From assembly GCA_030625815.1 (NCBI GenBank), contig DAOUQF010000028.1, positions 1 to 51,479 on the forward strand: a stretch of DNA of 51,479 nucleotides, read 5' to 3'. Origin of the DNA: Eubacteriales bacterium. Lineage in GTDB: Bacteria; Bacillota; Clostridia; Tissierellales; GPF-1. The notes under the pieces are model-generated. The model was not told the origin of the DNA. It did not search any database and saw only the letters and a program-made list of their open reading frames with translations. Shown here one piece after another: positions 1 to 5,844 of this stretch. The first letter of the stretch is position 1. Each line of letters starts with the position of its first letter. The translations under genes were made by a program, and so were the position numbers.

Positions 1-1157
1 GCCTCTTCCACCATGCGAATAATCTGTGCAAGCGCCGTCTCTTTTCCAATGCGCGTTGCACGTATCTCAACGGCACCAGTGGCATTCACCGTTGCGCCAA
101 AGACCATATCGTCCACAGTCTTGTCAACCGGCAGGCTTTCGCCCGTCAGCATGGACTCATCGATGGCGGTTTGCCCCGATACAACAATCCCATCAACCGG
201 AATTTTCTCGCCGGGTTTCACTAGGATCTGATCGCCTGTTTCCACCTCTTCCAAAGGCAGTTCGATCCAAACGCCTTCGCGCCTTACCCGCGCTATTTTT
301 GCCTGCAATTTCATTAGTTTCTTAATCGCTTCGCCCGTTCTGCCCTTGGCTCGCTCCTCCAACATTTTCCCCATCAAAATCAATGTCAACAAAACCGCCG
401 AGGTCTCAAAGTACAAATGCTGCTGGCCGACCAGGACCAAATAGATGCTGTAAAAGTACGCCGCGCTGGTCCCCATGGCTACCAACACATCCATATTGGC
501 GCCACCGCCACGCAGACTATGATAAGCGCCGCGATAAAAGATCAATCCAACAGAAAATTGTACAATGGATGCCAACGTCCACTGCAAATACCCATTGGAA
601 AGAATCGTGCGCATGCCAGCCATTTCAAAGAACATGGCCGAAAGGAGCGGCAAAGAAAGAATAGCCGAAATTATAAAATAGCGGCGCAATTTTTCTTCCC
701 GGGTCCTCTTGTCAGAAGATTCCTCGACCTTTTCTTCGGTCAAGTCAATCGGTTCATACCCCGTTTTTTCAACCACCTTCATCATTTCCGACGCACTCGT
801 CCCCTCCGCATCAAAAAGAATGGTTGCCTTGTTTGCAAGCAGATTCACATTTGCCGTATAGACGCCGTCCTGCTTGTTCAACGCTCGCTCCACCCTTGCG
901 GAACAGGCGGCACAGGTCATCCCCTCCACCCCAATGGTCACCTGAGTCACGCTTGGCGTATAGCCCGATTTTTCAATCGCAGAGAGCATCACACTCACAC
1001 CGATCTCATCTGGATCATATTGTACCGTAGCAATCTCGGACAACCCGTTGACAACGGCGCTGTTCACGCCTTCCAATCGTATCAATGCCTTTTCAACCCT
1101 TTGGGCGCAGGCTGCACAGGTCATCTCTTTTACCCGGATTCGTATCGTTCGTTCCAT
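1..1157 (-). CDS. copA: Copper-translocating P1B-type ATPase, N-terminal part
   Basis: Membrane pump that exports Cu(I) using ATP. About 385 residues are visible; the gene runs off the left edge before the CPC membrane motif and the phosphorylation domain. Two heavy-metal-associated domains come first, each with an MTCAAC metal site (Cys 14/17 and Cys 82/85). Membrane helices and the actuator domain follow, with the TGES motif in [13 protein letters not shown]. The ATG at 1155-1157 follows a GGAGG site. The gene has its own TTGACA-17-TAGTCT promoter and a G/C-rich dyad directly downstream of it, which fits copper-responsive CsoR-type control; the repressor gene is not in the window. Family assignment is firm. 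Copper specificity is inferred from the HMA motifs and the operator, because the membrane metal site is not visible. Confidence 0.93.
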   Translation of the reverse strand, partial: MERTIRIRVKEMTCAACAQRVEKALIRLEGVNSAVVNGLSEIATVQYDPDEIGVSVMLSAIEKSGYTPSVTQVTIGVEGMTCAACSARVERALNKQDGVYTANVNLLANKATILFDAEGTSASEMMKVVEKTGYEPIDLTEEKVEESSDKRTREEKLRRYFIISAILSLPLLSAMFFEMAGMRTILSNGYLQWTLASIVQFSVGLIFYRGAYHSLRGGGANMDVLVAMGTSAAYFYSIYLVLVGQQHLYFETSAVLLTLILMGKMLEERAKGRTGEAIKKLMKLQAKIARVRREGVWIELPLEEVETGDQILVKPGEKIPVDGIVVSGQTAIDESMLTGESLPVDKTVDDMVFGATVNATGAVEIRATRIGKETALAQIIRMVEE

Positions 1158-1169
1158 ATTCTCGCCTCC

Positions 1170-1196
1170 TACCCCTCCCCCTATGGGGGGTGTGTA
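1170..1196 (-). promoter_or_regulatory. Putative CsoR-type operator of copA
   Basis: The dyad is centred on CCCCCTATGGGGGG, between the -10 box and the copA ribosome binding site. It resembles the G-tract operators of copper-sensing CsoR repressors. It differs from the ATACCC-N5-GGGTAT sites found elsewhere in this window, so it may be read by a different paralogue. Confidence 0.55.
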
Positions 1197-1199
1197 TTC

Positions 1200-1228
1200 A
1201 GACTATCATCTCGCCCGTTTCTTGTCAA
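1200..1228 (-). promoter_or_regulatory. copA promoter
   Basis: TTGACA (1228-1223), a 17-bp spacer and TAGTCT (1205-1200), about 45 bp upstream of the copA start. The -35 box lies just past a hairpin terminator, so copA is transcribed independently of the HesB-like genes. Confidence 0.65.
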
Positions 1229-1230
1229 CA

Positions 1231-1258
1231 CAAAACCCGACAAATTACATCGGGTTTC
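1231..1258 (-). terminator. Hairpin terminator upstream of copA
   Basis: Stem AAACCCGA/TCGGGTTT with a 9-nt loop, followed on the minus strand by TTTTGTG. It is a second stop after the HesB-Sec terminator. The stretch between the two (about 1259-1345) shows no gene on either strand. Confidence 0.6.
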
Positions 1259-1345
1259 ATTATTGTTTCAGTTAAGTTCTCAGATCTGATCAATTCCATT
1301 TATGAAACCAATACTCTATTGAATGGTTTTTTGATGCCTCGCAAA

Positions 1346-1371
1346 CACAAAAACCCGGCCTAAGCCGGGTT
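1346..1371 (-). terminator. Terminator of the HesB-like selenoprotein gene
   Basis: Stem ACCCGGC/GCCGGGT with a 4-nt loop, followed on the minus strand by TTTTTG. It starts 4 nt past the TAA stop codon, which supports the whole TGA-containing frame being a real transcription unit. Confidence 0.8.
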
Positions 1372-1374
1372 CCA

Positions 1375-1680
1375 TTAACAGCTGCCGCCACCCTCAAAGT
1401 TCGCAGGTTCAACAACAAATCCTTTTCGAAGCCAATTATCGGAAAAATCGACGCGAAACTCGCCAAATTGATCCAACAACTCCTTCGCAACAATAAACTT
1501 CACATTAGCAGTCTCATCGACTTGATCCTCATCCGTTTGCTCATCCAGAGCAATGCCAAAACGCGGCCCCGATCAGCCAAAGCCTGACACATATAAACGC
1601 AAGGTTTGATCCAATGCTTCCTTTTGCTCCATAATCCGTTTTAACTCTTCCAGAGCTGATTCGGTTGCATGTACTTTCAT
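1375..1680 (-). CDS. HesB/IscA-like selenoprotein (in-frame UGA = Sec36)
   Basis: A 101-residue protein if the TGA at 1575-1573 is read as selenocysteine. It starts at ATG 1680 behind GGAGGTGAGAAG and ends with TAA at 1377-1375. The reading is GFG-U-SGPRFGIALDE; the paralogue at 1822-2148 has GFGCSGPSFGLAF, so the TGA falls exactly on the family's first conserved Cys. Coding similarity continues on both sides of the TGA, to the C-terminal GGGSC. That leaves one Sec and one Cys (C101), where A-type Fe-S carriers normally have three Cys. HesB-like proteins are a known prokaryotic selenoprotein family. A good SECIS-like hairpin follows the UGA. The gene has its own promoter, operator and terminator. 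The alternative is a recent nonsense mutation of a Cys codon. The exact function (Fe-S, sulfur or selenium handling) is unknown. Confidence 0.85.
1537..1553 (-). promoter_or_regulatory. Bacterial SECIS-like hairpin after the UGA
   Basis: The perfect 6-bp stem TTGCTC/GAGCAA with apical loop TGGAT begins 19 nt after the TGA, which puts the loop 25 nt downstream. A G lies within the first two loop bases. Distance, short stem and loop G all fit the known bacterial SECIS pattern recognised by SelB. It lies inside the coding sequence, as expected in bacteria. Confidence 0.75.
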
Positions 1681-1694
1681 CTTCTCACCTCCAT

Positions 1695-1711
1695 ATACCC
1701 CTTACGGGTAT
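1695..1711 (-). promoter_or_regulatory. CsoR/CstR-type operator of the HesB-Sec gene
   Basis: ATACCCCTTACGGGTAT: 6-bp perfect inverted arms around a 5-bp centre. It sits just downstream of the -10 box, where a bound repressor would block transcription. The same architecture recurs at 3630-3646 and 5819-5835. Confidence 0.7.
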
Positions 1712-1715
1712 GATT

Positions 1716-1744
1716 ATCTTATCAATCCAAGTATCCTTTGTCAA
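1716..1744 (-). promoter_or_regulatory. Promoter of the HesB-Sec gene
   Basis: TTGACA (1744-1739), a 17-bp spacer and TAAGAT (1721-1716). Near-consensus housekeeping sigma promoter, separated from the upstream HesB-Cys gene by a terminator. Confidence 0.75.
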
Positions 1745-1784
1745 CCACTCTTCTCAATTTTTACCCATTCGCCGCAAATTTCAA

Positions 1785-1812
1785 CAAAAAGAAAAGCCTC
1801 CCGAACGGGAGA
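1785..1812 (-). terminator. Terminator between the two HesB-like genes
   Basis: Stem CTCCCG/CGGGAG with a 2-nt loop, followed on the minus strand by GCTTTTCTTTTT. It ends the HesB-Cys unit, so the two paralogues are transcribed separately. Confidence 0.75.
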
Positions 1813-1821
1813 CTCAATTCT

Positions 1822-2148
1822 TTATACTGCGCAGCTGCCTCCACAAGAAGAACATCCGCTTTCCGGTTGAATGGAAGAAGTCAGGATAAACCCTTTTCTC
1901 GCTTCCTCATCTACATACTCGACGGTGAAATCACCATATTGCTCATGCAATTCAGTTTGCATAATAAAATCAATTTCACTTGCGTTCGCCTCAAGATCAT
2001 CATCTTTTTTATCGTCAAACGCTAGGCCAAAGCTAGGTCCGCTACATCCAAATCCCGCTACATACAAGCGAACTGGCTTATCAGAGTCCTTTGCTTCTAA
2101 AATCTTTTTCAGCGCATCAGCCGCTGATTGCGTTAAATTCACATTCAT
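1822..2148 (-). CDS. HesB/IscA-like A-type Fe-S carrier-like protein (Cys form)
   Basis: A 108-residue member of the HesB/IscA (Fe-S biosynthesis) family. The first conserved cysteine is in VAGFGCSGPSFGLAF (about residue 35). The C-terminus, PESGCSSCGGSCAV, is richer in Cys than the usual CGC motif. It is a Cys paralogue of the Sec-containing protein next door; both share the N-terminal pattern ALKKI/ELKRI and a G-F-G-[C/U]-S-G-P core. The start follows GGAGGTTCCAAA. It has its own TTGACA-17-TAAGAT promoter but no ATACCC-N5-GGGTAT palindrome, unlike its Sec paralogue. No sulfurtransferase or isc/suf genes lie next to it, so a general Fe-S assembly role is uncertain. Confidence 0.88.
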   Translation of the reverse strand: MNVNLTQSAADALKKILEAKDSDKPVRLYVAGFGCSGPSFGLAFDDKKDDDLEANASEIDFIMQTELHEQYGDFTVEYVDEEARKGFILTSSIQPESGCSSCGGSCAV

Positions 2149-2185
2149 TTTGGAACCTCCATTCCTAGTAATTTAGTCGGGATTA

Positions 2186-2214
2186 ATCTTATCATGATGT
2201 TTTACCCCTGTCAA
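2186..2214 (-). promoter_or_regulatory. Promoter of the HesB-Cys gene
   Basis: TTGACA (2214-2209), a 17-bp spacer and TAAGAT (2191-2186). It lies just after the tlpA stop codon. No hairpin separates tlpA from it, so read-through from ccdA-tlpA is also possible. Confidence 0.7.
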
Positions 2215-2232
2215 ACTTTTTTCAATTGTCTT

Positions 2233-2877
2233 TTAATGGATTTCCACATCAATCTCTTTAAGAATTTCAAAGACCCGATCAAGGGTCGTTACATTTTCTT
2301 CGTAATCCATCGCGCCGGGAATCGCCCCGATAAACTCGCGATTCGGTCCCACATAGACCTTCGTCGGCGTGCCCGTCACATTAAAAACCCATGCGGAGTT
2401 ATTTGTATCCAATACCAGATCATGCTCATAGACAATTCCGTCGTCGGCATTGTCGTCAATATACTTCTGCAAGCTCTTTGCCGTATCGCCAATGCTCACC
2501 GAGATAATCACAGCATCCTCATAGGCCGCATCAAGCCGTGCAAGATCCGGCATCTCTTTGACGCAATAGCCGCAACTGGTTGCCCAATAATCGAGAATGA
2601 CAACCTTCCCGGCATAATCGCTCATCCGAATTTCCTTCCCCTCGGCATCTTCAAACACAAAATCATCCAAATACTCAATTTCAGGTTCTTCTGGATTCTC
2701 CGCCTCTTGAGCCGGATCGGCTTCCGGTTGTACCTCGGGCGTTTCCTCCGCTCCTTGAGCAGGCTCTGTCACCTCCGGTGCAATCGGAATCGCTTCTCCA
2801 TTCGCTTTCGGGCTGCATCCAACAACCACGAGGGCGAGAATCAACAACACTCCAAAGAGGAGTTTCTTTTTCTTCAT
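2233..2877 (-). CDS. TlpA/ResA-like thioredoxin-fold lipoprotein
   Basis: A 214-residue extracytoplasmic thiol-disulfide oxidoreductase. An N-terminal signal ends in lipobox VVVGC (Cys at about 21), so it is membrane-anchored. A Pro/Glu-rich linker (about 30-68) follows, then a thioredoxin-like domain with the redox pair in ATSCGYCVKEMP (CGYC) and the conserved cis-Pro loop GTPTKV. It lies 10 bp downstream of ccdA and is almost certainly co-transcribed. CcdA carries electrons across the membrane and proteins of this class receive them. In aerobes such pairs serve cytochrome c maturation. No cytochrome c maturation genes are visible here, so a different disulfide, persulfide or metal-stress substrate is more likely. 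Confidence 0.9.
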   Translation of the reverse strand: MKKKKLLFGVLLILALVVVGCSPKANGEAIPIAPEVTEPAQGAEETPEVQPEADPAQEAENPEEPEIEYLDDFVFEDAEGKEIRMSDYAGKVVILDYWATSCGYCVKEMPDLARLDAAYEDAVIISVSIGDTAKSLQKYIDDNADDGIVYEHDLVLDTNNSAWVFNVTGTPTKVYVGPNREFIGAIPGAMDYEENVTTLDRVFEILKEIDVEIH

Positions 2878-2887
2878 GGTTTCCCTC

Positions 2888-3601
2888 CTAATTCATCCAT
2901 TCCACCAGCCACCGGCTGATGACAACCAATTTTCCTGTCATAATCAAGATCCCAAAGAGCACAAGAACCGCTCCCCCAATCTTGCGTAGAATCAGCACAA
3001 AATGCTCAGACCGCGCAATCCAACGATCCGCGACACCTATAAACCAGGCCGTCAAGAAAAATGGTACCGCCATGCCCAAGGAATACATAAACAGCATTAA
3101 CGCTCCCCGGGAGGCTGTCGCCTCTCCCCCGGCGCTTACTAAAATAGCGCCCAGAATCGGTCCAAAACAAGGGGTCCAGCCTGCTGCAAATGCCATGCCC
3201 ATCAAGACTGCCGAAAACCAACTTCTGATTTCCCGCGGCGCCCTTGCCTTTTTCTCCCGATTTAAAATAGCAGGACTGATCCAGCCCAGCATATACAATC
3301 CAAACAGGACGATCAGCCCGCCGCTCATCAGATTAAACGCCTGCTGATAACGATTCATCAACCGACCAATCAGCGATGCCGACAAGCCCAAAGCCATAAA
3401 GATCACCGTAAAACCAATCACGAAACCGAGTGTCCGAATCATAATCTTCTTACGAGACCGATTCTCCAAATCTGTTGTTTCCGAAATATACATCAAGTAC
3501 GCAGGAACCAATGGCAAAAGACAGGGCGTTAAAAAAGAAGCCGCTCCTGCTGCAAATGCCACCCACAGCGTAATATCCAATGTTGGTCCTAAAATTATCA
3601 T
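2888..3601 (-). CDS. ccdA: CcdA-family membrane thiol-electron transporter
   Basis: A 237-residue integral membrane protein of the CcdA/DsbD-beta family with about six helices. The two signature redox cysteines are visible in SFLTPCLLPLVPAYL (near residue 27) and AGWTPCFGPILGAIL (near residue 147). It moves electrons from cytoplasmic thioredoxin to extracytoplasmic thiol proteins. The likely partner is the TlpA-like lipoprotein encoded directly downstream. The start follows AAGGGGGGCG. The upstream region has a perfect TATAAT overlapped by the palindrome ATACCC-N5-GGGTAA, the same operator type as the HesB-Sec and glutaredoxin genes, so the pair is probably in one regulon with them. Confidence 0.92.
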   Translation of the reverse strand: MIILGPTLDITLWVAFAAGAASFLTPCLLPLVPAYLMYISETTDLENRSRKKIMIRTLGFVIGFTVIFMALGLSASLIGRLMNRYQQAFNLMSGGLIVLFGLYMLGWISPAILNREKKARAPREIRSWFSAVLMGMAFAAGWTPCFGPILGAILVSAGGEATASRGALMLFMYSLGMAVPFFLTAWFIGVADRWIARSEHFVLILRKIGGAVLVLFGILIMTGKLVVISRWLVEWMN

Positions 3602-3626
3602 CGCCCCCCTTCGGTCTCTTTATCAT

Positions 3627-3646
3627 ATTATACCCCCCGGGGGTAA
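3627..3646 (-). promoter_or_regulatory. CsoR/CstR-type operator overlapping the ccdA -10 box
   Basis: The 17-bp palindrome ATACCCCCCGGGGGTAA (3630-3646) overlaps TATAAT (3632-3627). No good -35 box is seen at the right distance (CACTTG at 16 bp is the best). This is the second of three sites with ATACCC-N5-GGGTA arms in this block. Confidence 0.65.
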
Positions 3647-3679
3647 ATCAAGTGTTTTTCCAATTTTTTTACAGATCCT

Positions 3680-4561
3680 TCATATTTCCCGACGGTGTTC
3701 CGGTTCCACATGAACCGTGATCCCCAAAACATCTTCATAAGTTTCCTTGACAAGGTCTTCAACTTGATCCGCAATAGCATGTCCTTCATCAACACTGATC
3801 TCCCCGTCAACTTGAATGGTCAGATCCAAATAACAGCCCGCGGAAATGCGCCGCGATCGGATTTGCGTCAACTCCGCCTCAACCCGAGAGGTATGAATAG
3901 CTGAACGCAGGATTTCCAATTCCTCTTCCGGAAGAGAGGCATCCATCAATTCATCGATTCCATGAAACAAAATTCCGATTCCGGTCTTCACAACAACAAT
4001 GGCAACCACAACACCCGCTGCCGAATCCATCCACAACAAACCGAATCGGCTCCCCAAAACCCCAATCAAAGCGCCAAGCGATGAAAGGGCATCGCTTCGA
4101 TGATGCCAGGCGTCTGCCTGCAGCGCAGAGGACCTGAGGCGCTTTCCCGCCTTTATGGTAAAGCGATACTGCCATTCCTTCACAACAATTGATAAAACCG
4201 TTACCCAGACAGCCAGAACCCCTGGCGTTTCCAACTGACCGACCCACAGACGCTGGATCGAGCCATACCCGATGTTGATGCCAACGACAACCACCAAAAG
4301 CGCCAAAACAAAGGCTGCAATGGATTCTGCACGCTCATGGCCGTAGCGATGCTTCTCATCGGCCGGTTTTTTTGCGATAAAAAAGCCCACCAGCAAACCA
4401 ACACTAGAGGCAATATCTGAAAAGGTATGAATTCCATCGGCCAAAACAGCCCTCGAATGCGCAAATGTCCCCACAAGCACCTTCGCAACACCCAGTATGA
4501 AATTAATCAAAATGGCAATCCACAAAACCCGTTTTCCTTCATTATACCGTGTTTTACTCAT
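3680..4561 (-). CDS. CDF-family divalent cation exporter
   Basis: A 293-residue cation diffusion facilitator: proton-coupled efflux of Zn(II), Fe(II), Mn(II) or similar ions. The first metal-site helix carries ADGIHTFSD and the fifth carries DAWHHRSDA, giving the HxxxD-type ligand pairs of the family. The C-terminal cytoplasmic domain (about 205-293) ends with the ferredoxin-like dimerisation fold and ITVHVEPEH. Length is typical. It has its own promoter (TTGTTG-17-TATATT at 4613-4585) and is divergent from the deacetylase gene. The ATACCC palindrome is absent here, so it is probably outside the redox regulon. The metal cannot be fixed from sequence alone. Confidence 0.92.
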   Translation of the reverse strand: MSKTRYNEGKRVLWIAILINFILGVAKVLVGTFAHSRAVLADGIHTFSDIASSVGLLVGFFIAKKPADEKHRYGHERAESIAAFVLALLVVVVGINIGYGSIQRLWVGQLETPGVLAVWVTVLSIVVKEWQYRFTIKAGKRLRSSALQADAWHHRSDALSSLGALIGVLGSRFGLLWMDSAAGVVVAIVVVKTGIGILFHGIDELMDASLPEEELEILRSAIHTSRVEAELTQIRSRRISAGCYLDLTIQVDGEISVDEGHAIADQVEDLVKETYEDVLGITVHVEPEHRREI

Positions 4562-4584
4562 TTGCCTTTCCCCCCTTATGGTCG

Positions 4585-4613
4585 AATATACCCTGTTTTT
4601 CCCTGCTCAACAA
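4585..4613 (-). promoter_or_regulatory. Promoter of the CDF transporter gene
   Basis: TTGTTG (4613-4608), a 17-bp spacer and TATATT (4590-4585), 24 bp upstream of the start codon. Confidence 0.55.
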
Positions 4614-4660
4614 GGCTTTTTGCAAGATCACAACGAATGCAAGGCGTAACTAACTCTCAA

Positions 4661-4688
4661 TTGCAGGTTATTCTCAATATGGTACAAT
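4661..4688 (+). promoter_or_regulatory. Promoter of the polysaccharide deacetylase gene
   Basis: TTGCAG (4661-4666), a 16-bp spacer and TACAAT (4683-4688), followed by the ribosome binding site AAAGGAGG. Confidence 0.6.
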
Positions 4689-4706
4689 AACGAAAGGAGG
4701 AAGAAA

Positions 4707-5498
4707 ATGAAACGAAAAAAAGTCAACCGCATAATTTTAGTCATTCTGCTCGCCGTTTTTGTTTTTTTCGGCCTTGCAGAGCGAAAACCAATAGATGGCG
4801 TTCCCGTTCTGCTCTATCATCAATTGATGTCCAATCGCGAATATGAAACCATTGAAAAAAACGATGCCATTATGTCCATCGGAGAATTTAAAAAACAAAT
4901 GGAGATGATTGCCGAAGCCGGCTATCAAACCATTACCCTCGATCAGCTCCAACAGCATCTAAGCGGAGAGGTGACCGCTCCTGAAAATTCCATCGTAATC
5001 ACCTTCGATGACGGATACATGAGCGACTATCGGCTTGCCTATCCCATGCTGAAAGAATACGGCTTTCACGCGGAATCCTTTCTGGTTACCAGCTTTCTGC
5101 AGGAAGCTTCCGGGGATGAAGAGCGATTGTTCACAGCGAATACGGAAGAGATGAAAGACGTTTTCACCTTCCATTCCCATAGTCACGCCCTTCATACCTT
5201 TGCCTACGAACATGGAGACTTGAGCGAATTGTTGACGGAAAACCTGACCTGGGACACGGATCTTTCCCTGCAAACCCTTGAAATCAAAGGGATCAAAGAG
5301 AAAGAGGACCTGGATGCCTTCTCCTACCCCTACGGAAAATACGACGATCGTTTTCAAGAAATCTTGACTTTCCTCGATGTATCTCTCGGCTTTACGACCC
5401 AAAAGGGTTATGTGAAAGAGGGTTGCGATCCCCTGGCTCTTCCCCGATTCGGCATTTACCCGGAACGTTTCGGACAATTGTATCGAATTTTACATTAA
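4707..5498 (+). CDS. Polysaccharide deacetylase (CE4/NodB fold), membrane-anchored
   Basis: A 263-residue protein. A basic N-terminus and one hydrophobic segment (about 8-24) act as a signal anchor. The NodB domain follows, with the catalytic/metal Asp pair in VITFDDGY, the metal His residues in TFHSHSHALH, and the SYPYGKYD motif. Such enzymes remove N-acetyl groups from peptidoglycan or exported polysaccharides outside the membrane. It is monocistronic: own promoter, AAAGGAGG site, and a strong hairpin 20 bp after the stop. It stands alone on the plus strand between minus-strand redox genes, with no exopolysaccharide genes nearby. The substrate is unknown. Confidence 0.88.
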   Translation: MKRKKVNRIILVILLAVFVFFGLAERKPIDGVPVLLYHQLMSNREYETIEKNDAIMSIGEFKKQMEMIAEAGYQTITLDQLQQHLSGEVTAPENSIVITFDDGYMSDYRLAYPMLKEYGFHAESFLVTSFLQEASGDEERLFTANTEEMKDVFTFHSHSHALHTFAYEHGDLSELLTENLTWDTDLSLQTLEIKGIKEKEDLDAFSYPYGKYDDRFQEILTFLDVSLGFTTQKGYVKEGCDPLALPRFGIYPERFGQLYRILH

Positions 5499-5514
5499 AA
5501 AATCAGCGCTCGCA

Positions 5515-5551
5515 TAAAAAAAGATCCCGAAATAATTTCGGGATCTTTTTG
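5515..5551. terminator. Bidirectional terminator between deacetylase and glutaredoxin genes
   Basis: Stem AAGATCCCGAAA/TTTCGGGATCTT with a short loop, flanked by A-runs on the left and T-runs on the right. It can stop transcription of both converging genes. Confidence 0.85.
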
Positions 5552-5556
5552 ACATT

Positions 5557-5787
5557 CTATAATCCGAGCAATTGATCGATTCGTGCCTTGTCGAATCCAA
5601 CAACCTCTTCATCGCCAATCACCAATACCGGTACGCCCATATGACCTTTCGCCATCAATTCCTTGCGCGCTTCCATATCCGTTTGCACGTTTTTCTCTTC
5701 ATATTCTACATTGTTCAATTTCAAATAATCCTTTGCCGCCACACAATGTGGGCATGTGTTCGTTGAATACACAATTACTTTTGCCAT
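5557..5787 (-). CDS. Glutaredoxin-like protein (NrdH/Grx type)
   Basis: A 76-residue thioredoxin-fold protein with active site [15 protein letters not shown], cis-Pro motif [16 protein letters not shown] and a C-terminal helix [11 protein letters not shown]. It reduces small disulfides or mixed disulfides, probably with thioredoxin reductase or a low-molecular-weight thiol. The ATG at 5787 is chosen because AGGAGGAG lies just upstream. A longer in-frame start at 5844 would place the promoter and operator inside the gene. It is monocistronic and controlled by a consensus promoter whose spacer and -10 are covered by the ATACCC-N5-GGGTAT palindrome, linking it to the HesB-Sec and CcdA-TlpA units. 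Confidence 0.9.
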   Translation of the reverse strand: MAKVIVYSTNTCPHCVAAKDYLKLNNVEYEEKNVQTDMEARKELMAKGHMGVPVLVIGDEEVVGFDKARIDQLLGL

Positions 5788-5815
5788 GGTAACTCCTCCT
5801 TTTTCTTGTACAAAC

Positions 5816-5844
5816 AATATACCCCGATCGGGTATCTTTGTCAA
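5816..5844 (-). promoter_or_regulatory. Glutaredoxin promoter with CsoR/CstR-type operator
   Basis: TTGACA (5844-5839), a 17-bp spacer and TATATT (5821-5816). The palindrome ATACCCCGATCGGGTAT (5819-5835) fills the spacer and part of the -10 box, so a bound repressor would exclude RNA polymerase. The TTGACA contains the TGA stop codon of lplA. Confidence 0.75.

Noticed and set aside
417-1289. A long open frame on the plus strand opposite copA
   Set aside because: It is antisense to a clear P-type ATPase, has no family motif, and arises from the codon pattern of the real gene.
1290-1493. A 67-residue minus-strand frame overlapping the HesB-Sec gene
   Set aside because: It is out of frame with the HesB-like reading, has no ribosome binding site and no similarity. 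Callers would pick it only because the TGA breaks the real gene.
1573-1575. TGA as a sequencing error or a plain nonsense mutation
   Set aside because: Possible, but the position at the family's Cys, the SECIS-like hairpin, the intact downstream reading and the known HesB-like selenoprotein family make selenocysteine the better reading. Resequencing would settle it.
4581-4606. GAATATACCCTG before the CDF gene as a fourth ATACCC-type operator
   Set aside because: Only the left arm is present. The expected GGGTAT at +5 is missing.
5788-5844. Longer glutaredoxin start at 5844
   Set aside because: It would put the promoter and operator inside the coding region and lacks a ribosome binding site. 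ATG 5787 has AGGAGG.
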